Source: Piscinibacter sp047600445
GTDB taxonomy: Bacteria > Pseudomonadota > Gammaproteobacteria > Burkholderiales > Burkholderiaceae_C
Length of the DNA stretch: 64,000 nucleotides
Direction: 5' to 3'
NCBI RefSeq assembly: GCF_047600445.1
Contig: NZ_JASGKT010000001.1
Coordinates: forward strand, 496,001 to 560,000
The notes under the pieces are model-generated. The model did not search any database. It was not told the origin of the DNA and saw only the letters and a list, made by a program, of their open reading frames with translations. The position numbers were made by a program, and so were the translations under genes. Below, one piece after another: positions 1 to 7,256 of the stretch. The first letter of the stretch is position 1. Every line of letters starts with the position of its first letter.

Positions 1-61
1 TGGATCTCGGCGGCGGACGGTGGGGTGTTCATTGCGGAAGGCACGATAGCCGATCGCTCCC

Positions 62-67
62 TACAAT
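62..67 (+). promoter_or_regulatory. candidate -10 box upstream of mnmG
   Basis: TACAAT matches five of six bases of the sigma70 -10 consensus and lies about 110 bases before the mnmG start. No convincing -35 box is present at 16-18 bases upstream, so the assignment is weak. Confidence 0.3.
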
Positions 68-121
68 CTCGACCTGCTGAAAAATCAGGCAATCAGGATG
101 ACACCCCCCAGCTCACGTCGT

Positions 122-143
122 TCGCTGCCCCCCGAGGGGGCGC
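122..143. repeat. dispersed intergenic GC palindrome, copy 1
   Basis: A 22-base segment centred on the palindrome GCCCCCCGAGGGGGC is identical to 38471-38492, and a variant copy lies near 58265. All three copies are between genes. Repeats of this style are common between genes in Burkholderiales. Here the copy sits directly before the mnmG start region. Confidence 0.75.
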
Positions 144-176
144 TCAGTGGCTTCGGAACGGCCGGGCGCCACTGAG
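143..176. repeat. perfect 9-bp inverted repeat abutting the mnmG start
   Basis: CTCAGTGGC (143-151) and GCCACTGAG (168-176) are exact reverse complements separated by 16 bases. The right arm ends one base before the ATG at 177, where a Shine-Dalgarno sequence would normally lie. In mRNA the hairpin would occupy the ribosome landing zone. Confidence 0.6.
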
Positions 177-2156
177 ATGCTGTTCCCCCAGGAATTCGAC
201 GTGATCGTCGTCGGCGGCGGCCATGCCGGCACCGAGGCGGCGCTGGCGGCCGCCCGCATGGGCGCGGCCACGCTGCTGCTGACGCACAACATCGAGACCC
301 TCGGCCAGATGAGCTGCAACCCGTCGATCGGCGGCATCGGCAAGGGGCATCTGGTCAAGGAGGTCGATGCGCTGGGCGGCGCGATGGCGCTGGCCACCGA
401 CGAGGCCGGCATCCAGTTCCGCATGCTCAACGGCTCCAAGGGCCCGGCGGTGCGGGCGACGCGCGCGCAGGCCGACCGCCTGCTCTACAAGGCCGCGATC
501 CGCCGCCGGGTAGAGAACCAGCCGAATCTGTGGCTGTTCCAGGGCGCCTGCGACGACCTGGTCCTGCAAGGCGACCGCGTTGCCGGCGTCGTCACGCAAG
601 TGGGCGTCCGCTTCGTGGCGCGGGCCGTGGTGCTGACGGCCGGCACCTTTCTCGACGGACGCATCCACGTCGGCCTGCAGAACCACTCGGCCGGCCGCGC
701 CGGCGATCCGCCGGCGATTTCGCTCTCGTCCCGGCTCAAGGAACTGAAGCTGCCGCAGGGCCGGCTCAAGACCGGCACGCCGCCGCGCCTGGACGGCCGT
801 TCGATCGACTTCACCCGCCTGACCGAGCAGCCCGGCGACGGCATGCCGGGTTCCGATGCACCCATGCCGGTGTTCAGCTTCGTCGGCGACACGGTGATGC
901 ACCCGCGCCAGCTCCCCTGCTGGATCACCCACACCAACGAGCGCACGCACGAAATCATCCGCTCCGGCTTCGACCGCAGCCCGATGTTCACCGGCGTGAT
1001 CGAAGGCGTGGGCCCACGCTACTGCCCGAGCATCGAAGACAAGATCAACCGCTTCGCCGACAAGACGAGCCACCAGATCTTCCTCGAACCCGAGGGGCTG
1101 ACGACGCACGAGTTCTATCCGAACGGCATCTCGACCTCGCTGCCCTTCGACGTCCAGATCGCCGCGGTGCGCTCGATGGACGGGCTGGAGAACGCGCACA
1201 TCCTGCGCCCCGGGTATGCGATCGAGTACGACTACTTCGACCCGCGCGAGCTGACAGCGAGCTTCGAGACGCGCGCGATCGGCGGGCTGTTCTTCGCCGG
1301 CCAGATCAACGGCACCACCGGCTACGAAGAGGCGGCGGCGCAAGGCCTGTTCGCCGGCCTGAACGCGGCGCTGCAAGTGCGCGGCGAGCCGGCCTGGCTG
1401 CCGCGGCGCGACCAGGCCTACCTCGGCGTGCTGGTCGACGACCTGATCACCAAGGGCGTGACCGAGCCCTACCGCATGTTCACCAGCCGCGCCGAGTTCC
1501 GGCTGCAACTGCGCGAGGACAACGCCGACCTGCGCCTGACCGATGAAGGCCGGCGCCTGGGCCTGGTGGACGATGCGCGCTGGGCGGCGTTCAGCCGCAA
1601 GCGCGACGCGCTGGCGCGCGAGAGCGAGAAGCTGAAATCGACCTGGGTGCACCCCGGGCTGGTGACGGCGGCCGACGCCGAACGGCTGATCGGCAAGGCG
1701 CTGGAGCACGAATACAGCCTGGCTGAACTGCTGCGCCGGCCCGGCGTGGCCTTCGATCAAGTGGCGGAACTGGCCGCGATCACCAAGCCCGAAGCCGGCG
1801 TTTCACGTGAAACGCTGCGCGCCGAGCTGGGCGAGCGCCTGGCCGACGCGGTGATCGAGCAGGTGCAGATCGCCATCAAATACGCCGGCTACATCGACAA
1901 GCAGAACGAAGAGGTCGAGCGCGCCGCGGCCTACGAGAACCTGAAGCTGCCCGCCGAGCTGGACTATGCGCAGGTGACCGCCCTGTCCTTCGAGGTGCGC
2001 CAGAAGCTGGCGCGCCACAAGCCGCAGACGCTGGGCCAGGCCTCGCGCATCTCGGGCGTGACGCCGGCGGCGATCTCGCTGTTGCTGGTGCATCTGCGCA
2101 AGGGCCGCTTCAAGGGCTTCGCCGCGAACACCGAATCGGTCGACGATGCGGCCTGA
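177..2156 (+). CDS. mnmG: tRNA uridine-5-carboxymethylaminomethyl modification enzyme MnmG (GidA)
   Basis: MnmG is the FAD-dependent half of the MnmE-MnmG complex, which makes cmnm5U34 in the wobble position of several tRNAs. The protein is 659 aa from the ATG at 177. Its N-terminus, MLFPQEFDVIVVGGGHAG, carries the dinucleotide-binding GGGHAG motif at residues 13-18, in the family's usual position. Conserved blocks such as NPSIGGIGKGHLV and the C-terminal four-helix region are present. An in-frame GTG at 147 would add ten residues with no family counterpart, so 177 is preferred. The gene overlaps rsmG by 11 bases, the usual mnmG-rsmG pairing near bacterial replication origins. A parS-like site lies inside the gene at 1799-1814. 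Confidence 0.97.
   Translation: MLFPQEFDVIVVGGGHAGTEAALAAARMGAATLLLTHNIETLGQMSCNPSIGGIGKGHLVKEVDALGGAMALATDEAGIQFRMLNGSKGPAVRATRAQADRLLYKAAIRRRVENQPNLWLFQGACDDLVLQGDRVAGVVTQVGVRFVARAVVLTAGTFLDGRIHVGLQNHSAGRAGDPPAISLSSRLKELKLPQGRLKTGTPPRLDGRSIDFTRLTEQPGDGMPGSDAPMPVFSFVGDTVMHPRQLPCWITHTNERTHEIIRSGFDRSPMFTGVIEGVGPRYCPSIEDKINRFADKTSHQIFLEPEGLTTHEFYPNGISTSLPFDVQIAAVRSMDGLENAHILRPGYAIEYDYFDPRELTASFETRAIGGLFFAGQINGTTGYEEAAAQGLFAGLNAALQVRGEPAWLPRRDQAYLGVLVDDLITKGVTEPYRMFTSRAEFRLQLREDNADLRLTDEGRRLGLVDDARWAAFSRKRDALARESEKLKSTWVHPGLVTAADAERLIGKALEHEYSLAELLRRPGVAFDQVAELAAITKPEAGVSRETLRAELGERLADAVIEQVQIAIKYAGYIDKQNEEVERAAAYENLKLPAELDYAQVTALSFEVRQKLARHKPQTLGQASRISGVTPAAISLLLVHLRKGRFKGFAANTESVDDAA
1799..1814. 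promoter_or_regulatory. parS-like ParB-binding site inside mnmG
   Basis: CGTTTCACGTGAAACG is a perfect 16-bp palindrome, 18 bp if the flanking G and C are counted. It contains the full 14-bp core GTTTCACGTGAAAC of the bacterial parS consensus, and only the outermost base on each side differs. It lies about 1 kb upstream of parA and 4.3 kb upstream of parB, fitting an origin-proximal centromere. Confidence 0.88.
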
Positions 2157-2826
2157 GGCCTCGGCGCTCGGCCCGGCGCTCGGCCCGGCGCTGGCCGGCG
2201 TCTGCGAATCGCTGGGCCTGGCGGTCGACGCGGCCACGCAGGCCAGGCTGCTCGCCTACCTCGCGCTGCTGCAACGCTGGAACGCCACCTACAACCTGAC
2301 CGCGGTGCGCGAGCCGGCCGAGATGCTGACCCAGCACCTGGCCGATTGCCTTGCGGTGGTCGGCCCGCTGCGCCGGCAGCTCGGCAGCAGTGCGGCGTGC
2401 CGCATCCTCGACGTCGGCAGCGGCGGCGGCCTGCCCGGCGTGGTGCTGGCCGCGCTGGAGCCGGCGTGGTCGGTGACGTGCGTCGATGCCGTGGGCAAGA
2501 AGGCCGCGTTCATCCGGCAGGCGGCGGTCGAACTGGGCTTGCGCAACCTGAGCGCCGAGCATGCGCGTGTCGAGTCGCTGAAAGCCGGCGGCTTCGACCT
2601 GATCGTCTCGCGCGCTTTTGCCTCGCTGGCCGACTTCGTGACGCTCACCCGGCCGTTGCTGGCGCCCACGGGCGTCTGGGCGGCGATGAAAGGCAAGACG
2701 CCGACGGCCGAACTGGTCGAACTGGACGCCCTGCCCGCCGGGATCGACGTGTTTCACGTGGAACCGATCACCGTACCCGGCCTGGACGCCGAGCGCTGCA
2801 TCGTCTGGATGCGCCAACAGGCCTAG
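2146..2826 (+). CDS. rsmG: 16S rRNA (guanine527-N7)-methyltransferase RsmG (GidB)
   Basis: RsmG methylates G527 of 16S rRNA using S-adenosylmethionine. The protein is 226 aa, close to the family length of about 210. The SAM-binding motif DVGSGGG is at residues 89-95, followed by LPGVVLA. The N-terminal RWNATYNLTAVRE segment is characteristic of the family. The ATG at 2146 overlaps the 3' end of mnmG by 11 bases, implying translational coupling. The start region has a short Ala/Leu/Gly-Pro repeat (LGPALGPALAG) that may be lineage-specific. A second parS-like sequence lies near the 3' end of the gene. Confidence 0.96.
   Translation: MRPEASALGPALGPALAGVCESLGLAVDAATQARLLAYLALLQRWNATYNLTAVREPAEMLTQHLADCLAVVGPLRRQLGSSAACRILDVGSGGGLPGVVLAALEPAWSVTCVDAVGKKAAFIRQAAVELGLRNLSAEHARVESLKAGGFDLIVSRAFASLADFVTLTRPLLAPTGVWAAMKGKTPTAELVELDALPAGIDVFHVEPITVPGLDAERCIVWMRQQA
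2750..2765. promoter_or_regulatory. second, degenerate parS-like site inside rsmG
   Basis: TGTTTCACGTGGAACC matches the parS consensus TGTTTCACGTGAAACA at 14 of 16 positions, with the left half perfect. It lies about 950 bases from the site in mnmG and just before parA. Two sites in neighbouring genes make chance less likely, but the right-half mismatches lower confidence. Confidence 0.65.
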
Positions 2827-2925
2827 GCGCCCGGCCCCGGGCTGGTACATTCCTGAGTCGCGCCGCAGGGTATCCGCGGCGCGCCGTTCCTGGGCCCCGG
2901 CCCGCATTTCCCCCTCGCGAGTCAC

Positions 2926-3699
2926 ATGGCCCGAATCTTCTGCATCGCCAACCAGAAAGGCGGCGTCGGCAAGACCACCACCACCGTCAATCTGGCCGCC
3001 GGGCTGGCGCGCATCGGCCAGCGCGTGCTGGTGGTCGACCTCGATCCTCAGGGCAATGCCACGATGGGCTCGGGCGTCGACAAGCGCGCGCTGGAGCTGT
3101 CGGTCTACGACGTGCTGCTCGAAAGCGCCGGCATCGCCGAAGCGCGCCGCCGCAGCGAGAAAGCCGGGTTCGACGTGCTGGGCGCCAACCGCGAGCTGGC
3201 CGGCGCCGAGGTCGAGCTGGTCGAGCTGGAGCGCCGCGACAAGCGGTTGAAAGCCGCGCTGGCCGCCGTCGATGCCGAGTACGACTTCGTGCTGATCGAC
3301 TGCCCGCCTTCGCTGAGCCTGCTGACGCTCAACGGCCTGTGCGCCGCGCACGGCGTGGTGGTGCCGATGCAGTGCGAGTACTTCGCGCTCGAAGGGCTGT
3401 CGGACCTGGTCAACACCATCAAGCAGGTGCACGCCAACCTGAACCCCGACCTGCAGATCATCGGCCTGCTGCGCGTGATGTTCGATCCGCGCATCACGCT
3501 GCAGCAGCAGGTCAGCGAGCAGCTCAAGGCGCATTTCGGCGACAAGGTCTTCGACACCGTGATTCCGCGCAACGTGCGCCTGGCCGAAGCGCCCAGCTAC
3601 GGGCTGCCGGGCGTGGTGTTCGACCCCTCCTCGCGCGGCGCGGTCGCTTTCGTCGAGTTCGCCAACGAGATGGTGCGGCGCATCGAGGGCATGCGCTGA
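2926..3699 (+). CDS. parA: chromosome partitioning ATPase ParA (Soj)
   Basis: ParA is a deviant-Walker ATPase. It forms a nucleoid-bound gradient and moves ParB-parS complexes during chromosome segregation. The 257-aa protein begins MARIFCIANQKGGVGKTTTT, with signature Lys11 and P-loop Lys16. LVVDLDPQGNAT is the Walker A' region and DFVLIDCPPSL the Walker B region. This length and the lack of an N-terminal HTH domain fit chromosomal type Ib/Soj proteins rather than plasmid type Ia ones. It follows rsmG after about 100 bases that include a possible -10 box (TACATT, around 2847). Its partner parB is not next but 2.4 kb downstream. Confidence 0.96.
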   Translation: MARIFCIANQKGGVGKTTTTVNLAAGLARIGQRVLVVDLDPQGNATMGSGVDKRALELSVYDVLLESAGIAEARRRSEKAGFDVLGANRELAGAEVELVELERRDKRLKAALAAVDAEYDFVLIDCPPSLSLLTLNGLCAAHGVVVPMQCEYFALEGLSDLVNTIKQVHANLNPDLQIIGLLRVMFDPRITLQQQVSEQLKAHFGDKVFDTVIPRNVRLAEAPSYGLPGVVFDPSSRGAVAFVEFANEMVRRIEGMR

Positions 3700-3718
3700 C
3701 CGCCCGGGGCCGACGCCG

Positions 3719-4514
3719 ATGCGCATGAACCCGGTCATCGCGCGCAGCTTCGACCCCTGTCTGCTGTCGCGCGTCGAAGACGCCGGCCTGAACGCCAGCG
3801 CCCCGCCGCAGCAGCGCTGGGTCGACGGGTGGCTGCTGCGCTTCTCGCCAGGCAAGGCCAAGCGCGCGCGCTGCATCAACGCGGTGGCGCCCGGGCGCAT
3901 GCCGGCGGCGCACAAGCTGGCGCTGTGCGAGCCGGTGTATGCGCAGGCCGGGCTGCCGCTGATCATGCGCATCACGCCCTTCAGCGAACCCGCCGGGCTG
4001 GACGCGACGCTCGAAGCGATGGGTCTGCAGCGCTTGGCCGACACCCGCGTGATGGTGCTGGACGATGTGGCCAACATCGTGCCGCCCAGCCTGCCGGCGA
4101 ACCTCGTCATCCAGCCGGTCGGGCTGGAGGCGTTTGCCCAGCGGGTCGGCGCGCTGCGCGGCTCGCCGCTGGCGCAGAGGCTCGCGCACGGCCAGCGGCT
4201 GGCGCAGTCGCCGGTGCCCTTTCATGCTTATGAAATGCGGCTGGACGGCGAAGTGGTCGCTTGCGGACAGTATGCGCAGGAGGCCGATCTGGTCGGGCTG
4301 TACGACATCTTCACCGCCGAATCGGCGCGCGGCCGGGGTTATGCCGAGCCGCTTGTGCGCCCGGATGCTGACCGAAGCGCACCAACACGGTGCGAAGCAT
4401 GCCTACTTGCAGGTCGACAGCGACAACCACGCCGCGCGGGCCATCTACCACCGGCTCGGCTTCGCCGACGCCTACGCCTACCACTACCGGGCGCGCGACC
4501 CCGTAGCGGCCTGA
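3719..4514 (+). pseudogene. GNAT-family N-acetyltransferase, broken by a one-base frameshift
   Basis: Two overlapping frames together encode a GNAT protein of about 264 aa. The first runs from the ATG at 3719 to the conserved acetyl-CoA loop (ESARGRGYAE) and then loses homology. The second supplies the C-terminus, with LCARMLTEAHQHGAKHAYLQ followed by the typical NHAARAIYHRLGF segment. The switch falls at 4346-4351, where GAGCCGC occurs. Deleting one C of the CC at 4349-4350 restores a continuous reading AERLCARML. This is either a genuine inactivating insertion or a sequencing error. The gene lies 19 bases after parA and meets argC tail to tail. The substrate cannot be predicted. Confidence 0.85.
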
Positions 4515-4518
4515 GCGC

Positions 4519-5460
4519 TCAGAGGCCCAGGCCCTCGTCCACGCCCAGGTGCAGGTTCATCGCCTGCACGGCGGCGCCGCTGGCGCCCTTGCCGAGATTG
4601 TCGAGGCGCGCCATCAGCAGCGCCTGGGTGTCGTTGGCGAACACGAAGATGTCGACGCGGTTGGTGTCGTTGCAGGCCTGCACGTCGAAGAAGCCCGCTT
4701 CCAGCGTGGCCGGGTCGGACAGCGGCATCACGCGCACGAAGCGCTCGCCGCCGTAGTGTTTCACGTAGGCGGCGTGCAGCGCCTCGCCGGTCGTTCCGGC
4801 CGGCAATTGCGACAGATGCAAGGGCACACTCACTGTCAAACCCTTGTAGAAGCTGGCGACGATGGGCATGAAGTTCGGTGCCTGCGCAAGCCGCGCATGT
4901 GTCGTCATCTCCGGAATGTGCTTGTGCGCCAGCGTCAGCGCATAAGGCCGCGGCGAACTCAGGCGCGCATCGCCGCCCGCTTCGTACTGCTCGATCATCT
5001 TCTTGCCGCCGCCGGAATAGCCGGTGATCGAGGTCGCGCTGATCGGCAGCGCCGCCGGCACCAGGCCGGCATCGACCAGCGGGCGCAGCAGCAGGATGAA
5101 GGCCGAGGCGTGGCAGCCCGGGTTCGCGATGCGCTTGCTCTCACGCAGCGCGGCGCGCTGCCCGGGGGCCAGTTCGGGCAGGCCGAAGGCCCAGCCCGGC
5201 GCGGTGCGGTGTGCGGTGCTGGCGTCGATCAGGCAGGTCTTGGGGTTGGTCACCAGCGCGGCCGCCTCCTTCGCCGCCGCGTCGGGCAGGCACAGGAAGG
5301 CCACGTCGGCGGCGTTCAGCAGGCGCGCGCGCTCGGCCTGATCCTTGCGCTTGTCGGCGTGGATGCGCAGCACCTCGACGTCGTCGCGCTGGGCGAGATA
5401 CTCGTGGATGCGCAGGCCGGTGGTGCCCTCCTGGCCATCGACGAACACGCGGGTCTTCAT
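4519..5460 (-). CDS. argC: N-acetyl-gamma-glutamyl-phosphate reductase, type 2 (ArgC)
   Basis: ArgC is the NADPH-dependent reductase of arginine biosynthesis, converting N-acetylglutamyl-5-phosphate to the semialdehyde. The 313-aa length fits the short type 2 AGPR group. The ATG at 5460 gives the expected start MKTRVFVDGQEGTTGLRIHE, containing the nucleotide-binding loop. Catalytic Cys116 is in NPGCHA. A longer reading frame extends upstream but overlaps the divergent hydrolase gene and lacks homology there. The gene lies convergent with the frameshifted acetyltransferase, with stop codons four bases apart, and divergent from 5477. No other arg genes are present in the window. Confidence 0.95.
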   Translation of the reverse strand: MKTRVFVDGQEGTTGLRIHEYLAQRDDVEVLRIHADKRKDQAERARLLNAADVAFLCLPDAAAKEAAALVTNPKTCLIDASTAHRTAPGWAFGLPELAPGQRAALRESKRIANPGCHASAFILLLRPLVDAGLVPAALPISATSITGYSGGGKKMIEQYEAGGDARLSSPRPYALTLAHKHIPEMTTHARLAQAPNFMPIVASFYKGLTVSVPLHLSQLPAGTTGEALHAAYVKHYGGERFVRVMPLSDPATLEAGFFDVQACNDTNRVDIFVFANDTQALLMARLDNLGKGASGAAVQAMNLHLGVDEGLGL

Positions 5461-5476
5461 GTGAGGCTTCCAAACG

Positions 5477-6052
5477 ATGAGCGACAAGCATAAGGCAAAC
5501 CCTGAGCTCGACGGCCTCGCGGTGCTGCTGCTGCCGGGCTGGCTGAACTCCGGCCCCGAGCATTGGCAAAGCCGCTGGGAAGCGCTGCACGGCCATCGCC
5601 GCGTCGAGCAGGCCGACTGGGAATGGCCGCGCCGCGGCGACTGGATGGCGCGGCTCGACGACGTGCTGCTGCAGACCCCGCAGCGCGCGCTGCTGGTCGC
5701 GCACAGCCTGGGCTGCCAGCTCGTGGCGAGCTGGGCCGCGCATTCGGCGCTGCACGATCGTGTCGCCGCGGCGCTGCTGGTCGCGCCGCCGGACACCGAG
5801 CGCGACGACATGCCGCCGAACCTGTTCAACTGGCGCCCCATCGTGCGCCGCGCCTTGCCCTTCCCGAGCCTGGCGGTGGTCAGCAGCGACGACCCCTACT
5901 GCGCGCCGGCGCGCGCGCAGCGCATGGCGGCCGACTGGGGCAGCGAGCGGGTCGACATCGGCGCGCGCGGCCACATCAACGGCGAGTCGGGCCTGGGCGA
6001 CTGGCCCGAGGGCCTGGCCCTGCTCGGCCGCGTGGCCGGGCGCGCCGGCTGA
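5477..6052 (+). CDS. RBBP9/YdeN-family serine hydrolase
   Basis: A 191-aa alpha/beta hydrolase of the small RBBP9/YdeN (DUF1234-like) family. LLPGWLNSGPEHWQSRWE near the N-terminus is the family signature. The nucleophile serine lies in LLVAHSLGCQ, the S-L-G form of the elbow typical of this group. A late Asp (SSDDPYC) and a His (ARGHINGESGLGDWPEG) complete the expected triad. The physiological substrate is unknown. It is divergent from argC with only 16 bases between the starts and ends about 20 bases before parB, so it may be cotranscribed with parB. Confidence 0.85.
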   Translation: MSDKHKANPELDGLAVLLLPGWLNSGPEHWQSRWEALHGHRRVEQADWEWPRRGDWMARLDDVLLQTPQRALLVAHSLGCQLVASWAAHSALHDRVAAALLVAPPDTERDDMPPNLFNWRPIVRRALPFPSLAVVSSDDPYCAPARAQRMAADWGSERVDIGARGHINGESGLGDWPEGLALLGRVAGRAG

Positions 6053-6071
6053 TCGCGGACAATCGCGCCCC

Positions 6072-6965
6072 ATGGTCACCAAGAAACCCAAGGGCCTCGG
6101 GCTCGGGCTGGAAGCGCTGCTCGGCCCCAAGGTCGCCGACGCGCCGCGCCCGGCCGGCGACGCGCCGCCTGCCGCGCTCAAGCTCGACGTGCTGCAGCCC
6201 GGCAAGTACCAGCCGCGCACGCGCATGGACGAGGGCTCGCTGTACGAGCTGGCCGAGAGCATCAAGGCGCAGGGCGTGATGCAGCCGGTGCTGGTGCGCC
6301 CGCTCGCCGGCGGCCGCTACGAGATCATCGCCGGCGAGCGGCGCACGCGCGCGGCGCGGCTGGCCGGGCTCGACGAAGTGCCGGTGCTGGTGAAGGACGT
6401 GCCCGACGAGGCCGCCGCGGCGATGTCGCTGATCGAGAACATCCAGCGTGAAGACCTCAACCCGCTCGAAGAGGCGCAAGGCCTCAAGCGCCTGACCGAC
6501 GAGTTCGGCCTGACGCACGAGCAGGCCGCGCAGGCGGTGGGCCGCTCGCGCAGCGCGGCGAGCAACCTGCTGCGCCTGCTCAACCTGAGCGAGCCGGTGC
6601 AGCAGATGCTGATGGCCGGCGACCTCGACATGGGCCATGCGCGCGCGCTGCTGCCGCTCGACGGCGCGCAGCAGATCCTTGCCGCGAACGACGTGGCGGC
6701 GCGCAAGCTCAGCGTGCGCGAGGCCGAGAAGCTCGTCGCAAGACTGCAGCACCAGCGCCAGCAGCCGCTGCTGCGCGTGGCCAAGGAAAAGCCGCGCGAC
6801 GTGACGCGCATCGAGGAAGAGCTGTCCGATGCGCTCACGGCCAGGGTCGAGATCCGCATCAAGAAGCGCACCAAGCGCGGCGAACAGGGCGAGGTGGCGA
6901 TCGCCTTCGGCTCGCTCGACGAGTTGAACGGCCTGCTCGACAGGCTCGGCCTGTCCGCGCGCTGA
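6072..6965 (+). CDS. parB: chromosome partitioning protein ParB (Spo0J)
   Basis: ParB is the CTP-dependent clamp that loads at parS and spreads, recruiting ParA and SMC. From the ATG at 6072 it is 297 aa, beginning MVTKKPKGLGLGLEALLG as chromosomal ParBs do. The N-terminal CTPase domain shows the GERRTRAAR motif and ENIQREDLNPLEEAQ. The central HTH (LTHEQAAQAVGRSRSAASN) recognises parS, and a dimerisation domain ends the protein. A longer in-frame extension upstream overlaps the hydrolase and is not credible. Its separation from parA by three genes is unusual. Confidence 0.96.
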   Translation: MVTKKPKGLGLGLEALLGPKVADAPRPAGDAPPAALKLDVLQPGKYQPRTRMDEGSLYELAESIKAQGVMQPVLVRPLAGGRYEIIAGERRTRAARLAGLDEVPVLVKDVPDEAAAAMSLIENIQREDLNPLEEAQGLKRLTDEFGLTHEQAAQAVGRSRSAASNLLRLLNLSEPVQQMLMAGDLDMGHARALLPLDGAQQILAANDVAARKLSVREAEKLVARLQHQRQQPLLRVAKEKPRDVTRIEEELSDALTARVEIRIKKRTKRGEQGEVAIAFGSLDELNGLLDRLGLSAR

Positions 6966-6984
6966 GGCGTAGCGCGACGCGCGC

Positions 6985-7000
6985 TTTGCGAAACTTTGCA
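6985..7000. promoter_or_regulatory. RamB/PrpR-type operator candidate upstream of prkA
   Basis: TTTGCGAAACTTTGCA contains two direct TTTGCR hexamers ten bases apart, in the 291-base gap between parB and prkA. Its AAACTT-GCA core matches the sequence upstream of the regulator gene at 13523 (AAACTTCGCA). Corynebacterial RamB and mycobacterial PrpR are known to bind TTTGCAAA-like sequences. The link to the regulators in this window is inferred. Confidence 0.4.
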
Positions 7001-7193
7001 CGCGCCGGCGTGCCCGTGCGTGCCGCGCCGATCAACCAATGTGCGCGAGGCACGTTAATTGCTGAATTCGCGGCGACAAGACCCTTATGAGGAACTACGC
7101 CCGAATGCACGGTTAAATCGGCTTTACGGCAGGAACGATTTGCCGCAAGCTTGAATCGACATCGCTGGACGCGCGAGACCGATACCGGAAAGC

Positions 7194-7249
7194 TCTGATG
7201 GAGCCCGCCAGGACTTCATCAGAACTTCCCCAGTCCTGAATGAACAGGA
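7194..7249 (+). promoter_or_regulatory. structured 5' leader of prkA with possible Shine-Dalgarno sequestration
   Basis: Three alternative pairings are visible: TCTGATG (7194-7200) with CATCAGA (7217-7223); CAGGACT (7209-7215) with AGTCCTG (7232-7238); and TCCTG (7234-7238) with CAGGA (7245-7249). The last covers the Shine-Dalgarno CAGGAG before the ATG at 7257. The second and third pairings compete for the same TCCTG, as in a translational on/off switch. This is seen by eye only and has no covariation support. Confidence 0.4.
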
Positions 7250-7256
7250 GATCGGC

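Noticed and set aside
147..176. GTG at 147 as the mnmG start
   Set aside because: It would add ten residues without counterpart in the family and begins inside the inverted repeat; the ATG at 177 gives the standard N-terminus.
144..1760. Long minus-strand reading frame opposite mnmG
   Set aside because: Antisense shadow typical of high-GC coding sequence; no homology-like features, and mnmG is unmistakable on the plus strand.
4757..4772. TGTTTCACGT sequence resembling a parS left half
   Set aside because: The right half does not match the palindrome at all, and it lies in argC codons where the match is explained by chance.
7126..7146. Possible sigma54 promoter (GG...GC elements) before prkA
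   Set aside because: The spacing between the GG and GC doublets does not fit the -24/-12 consensus.
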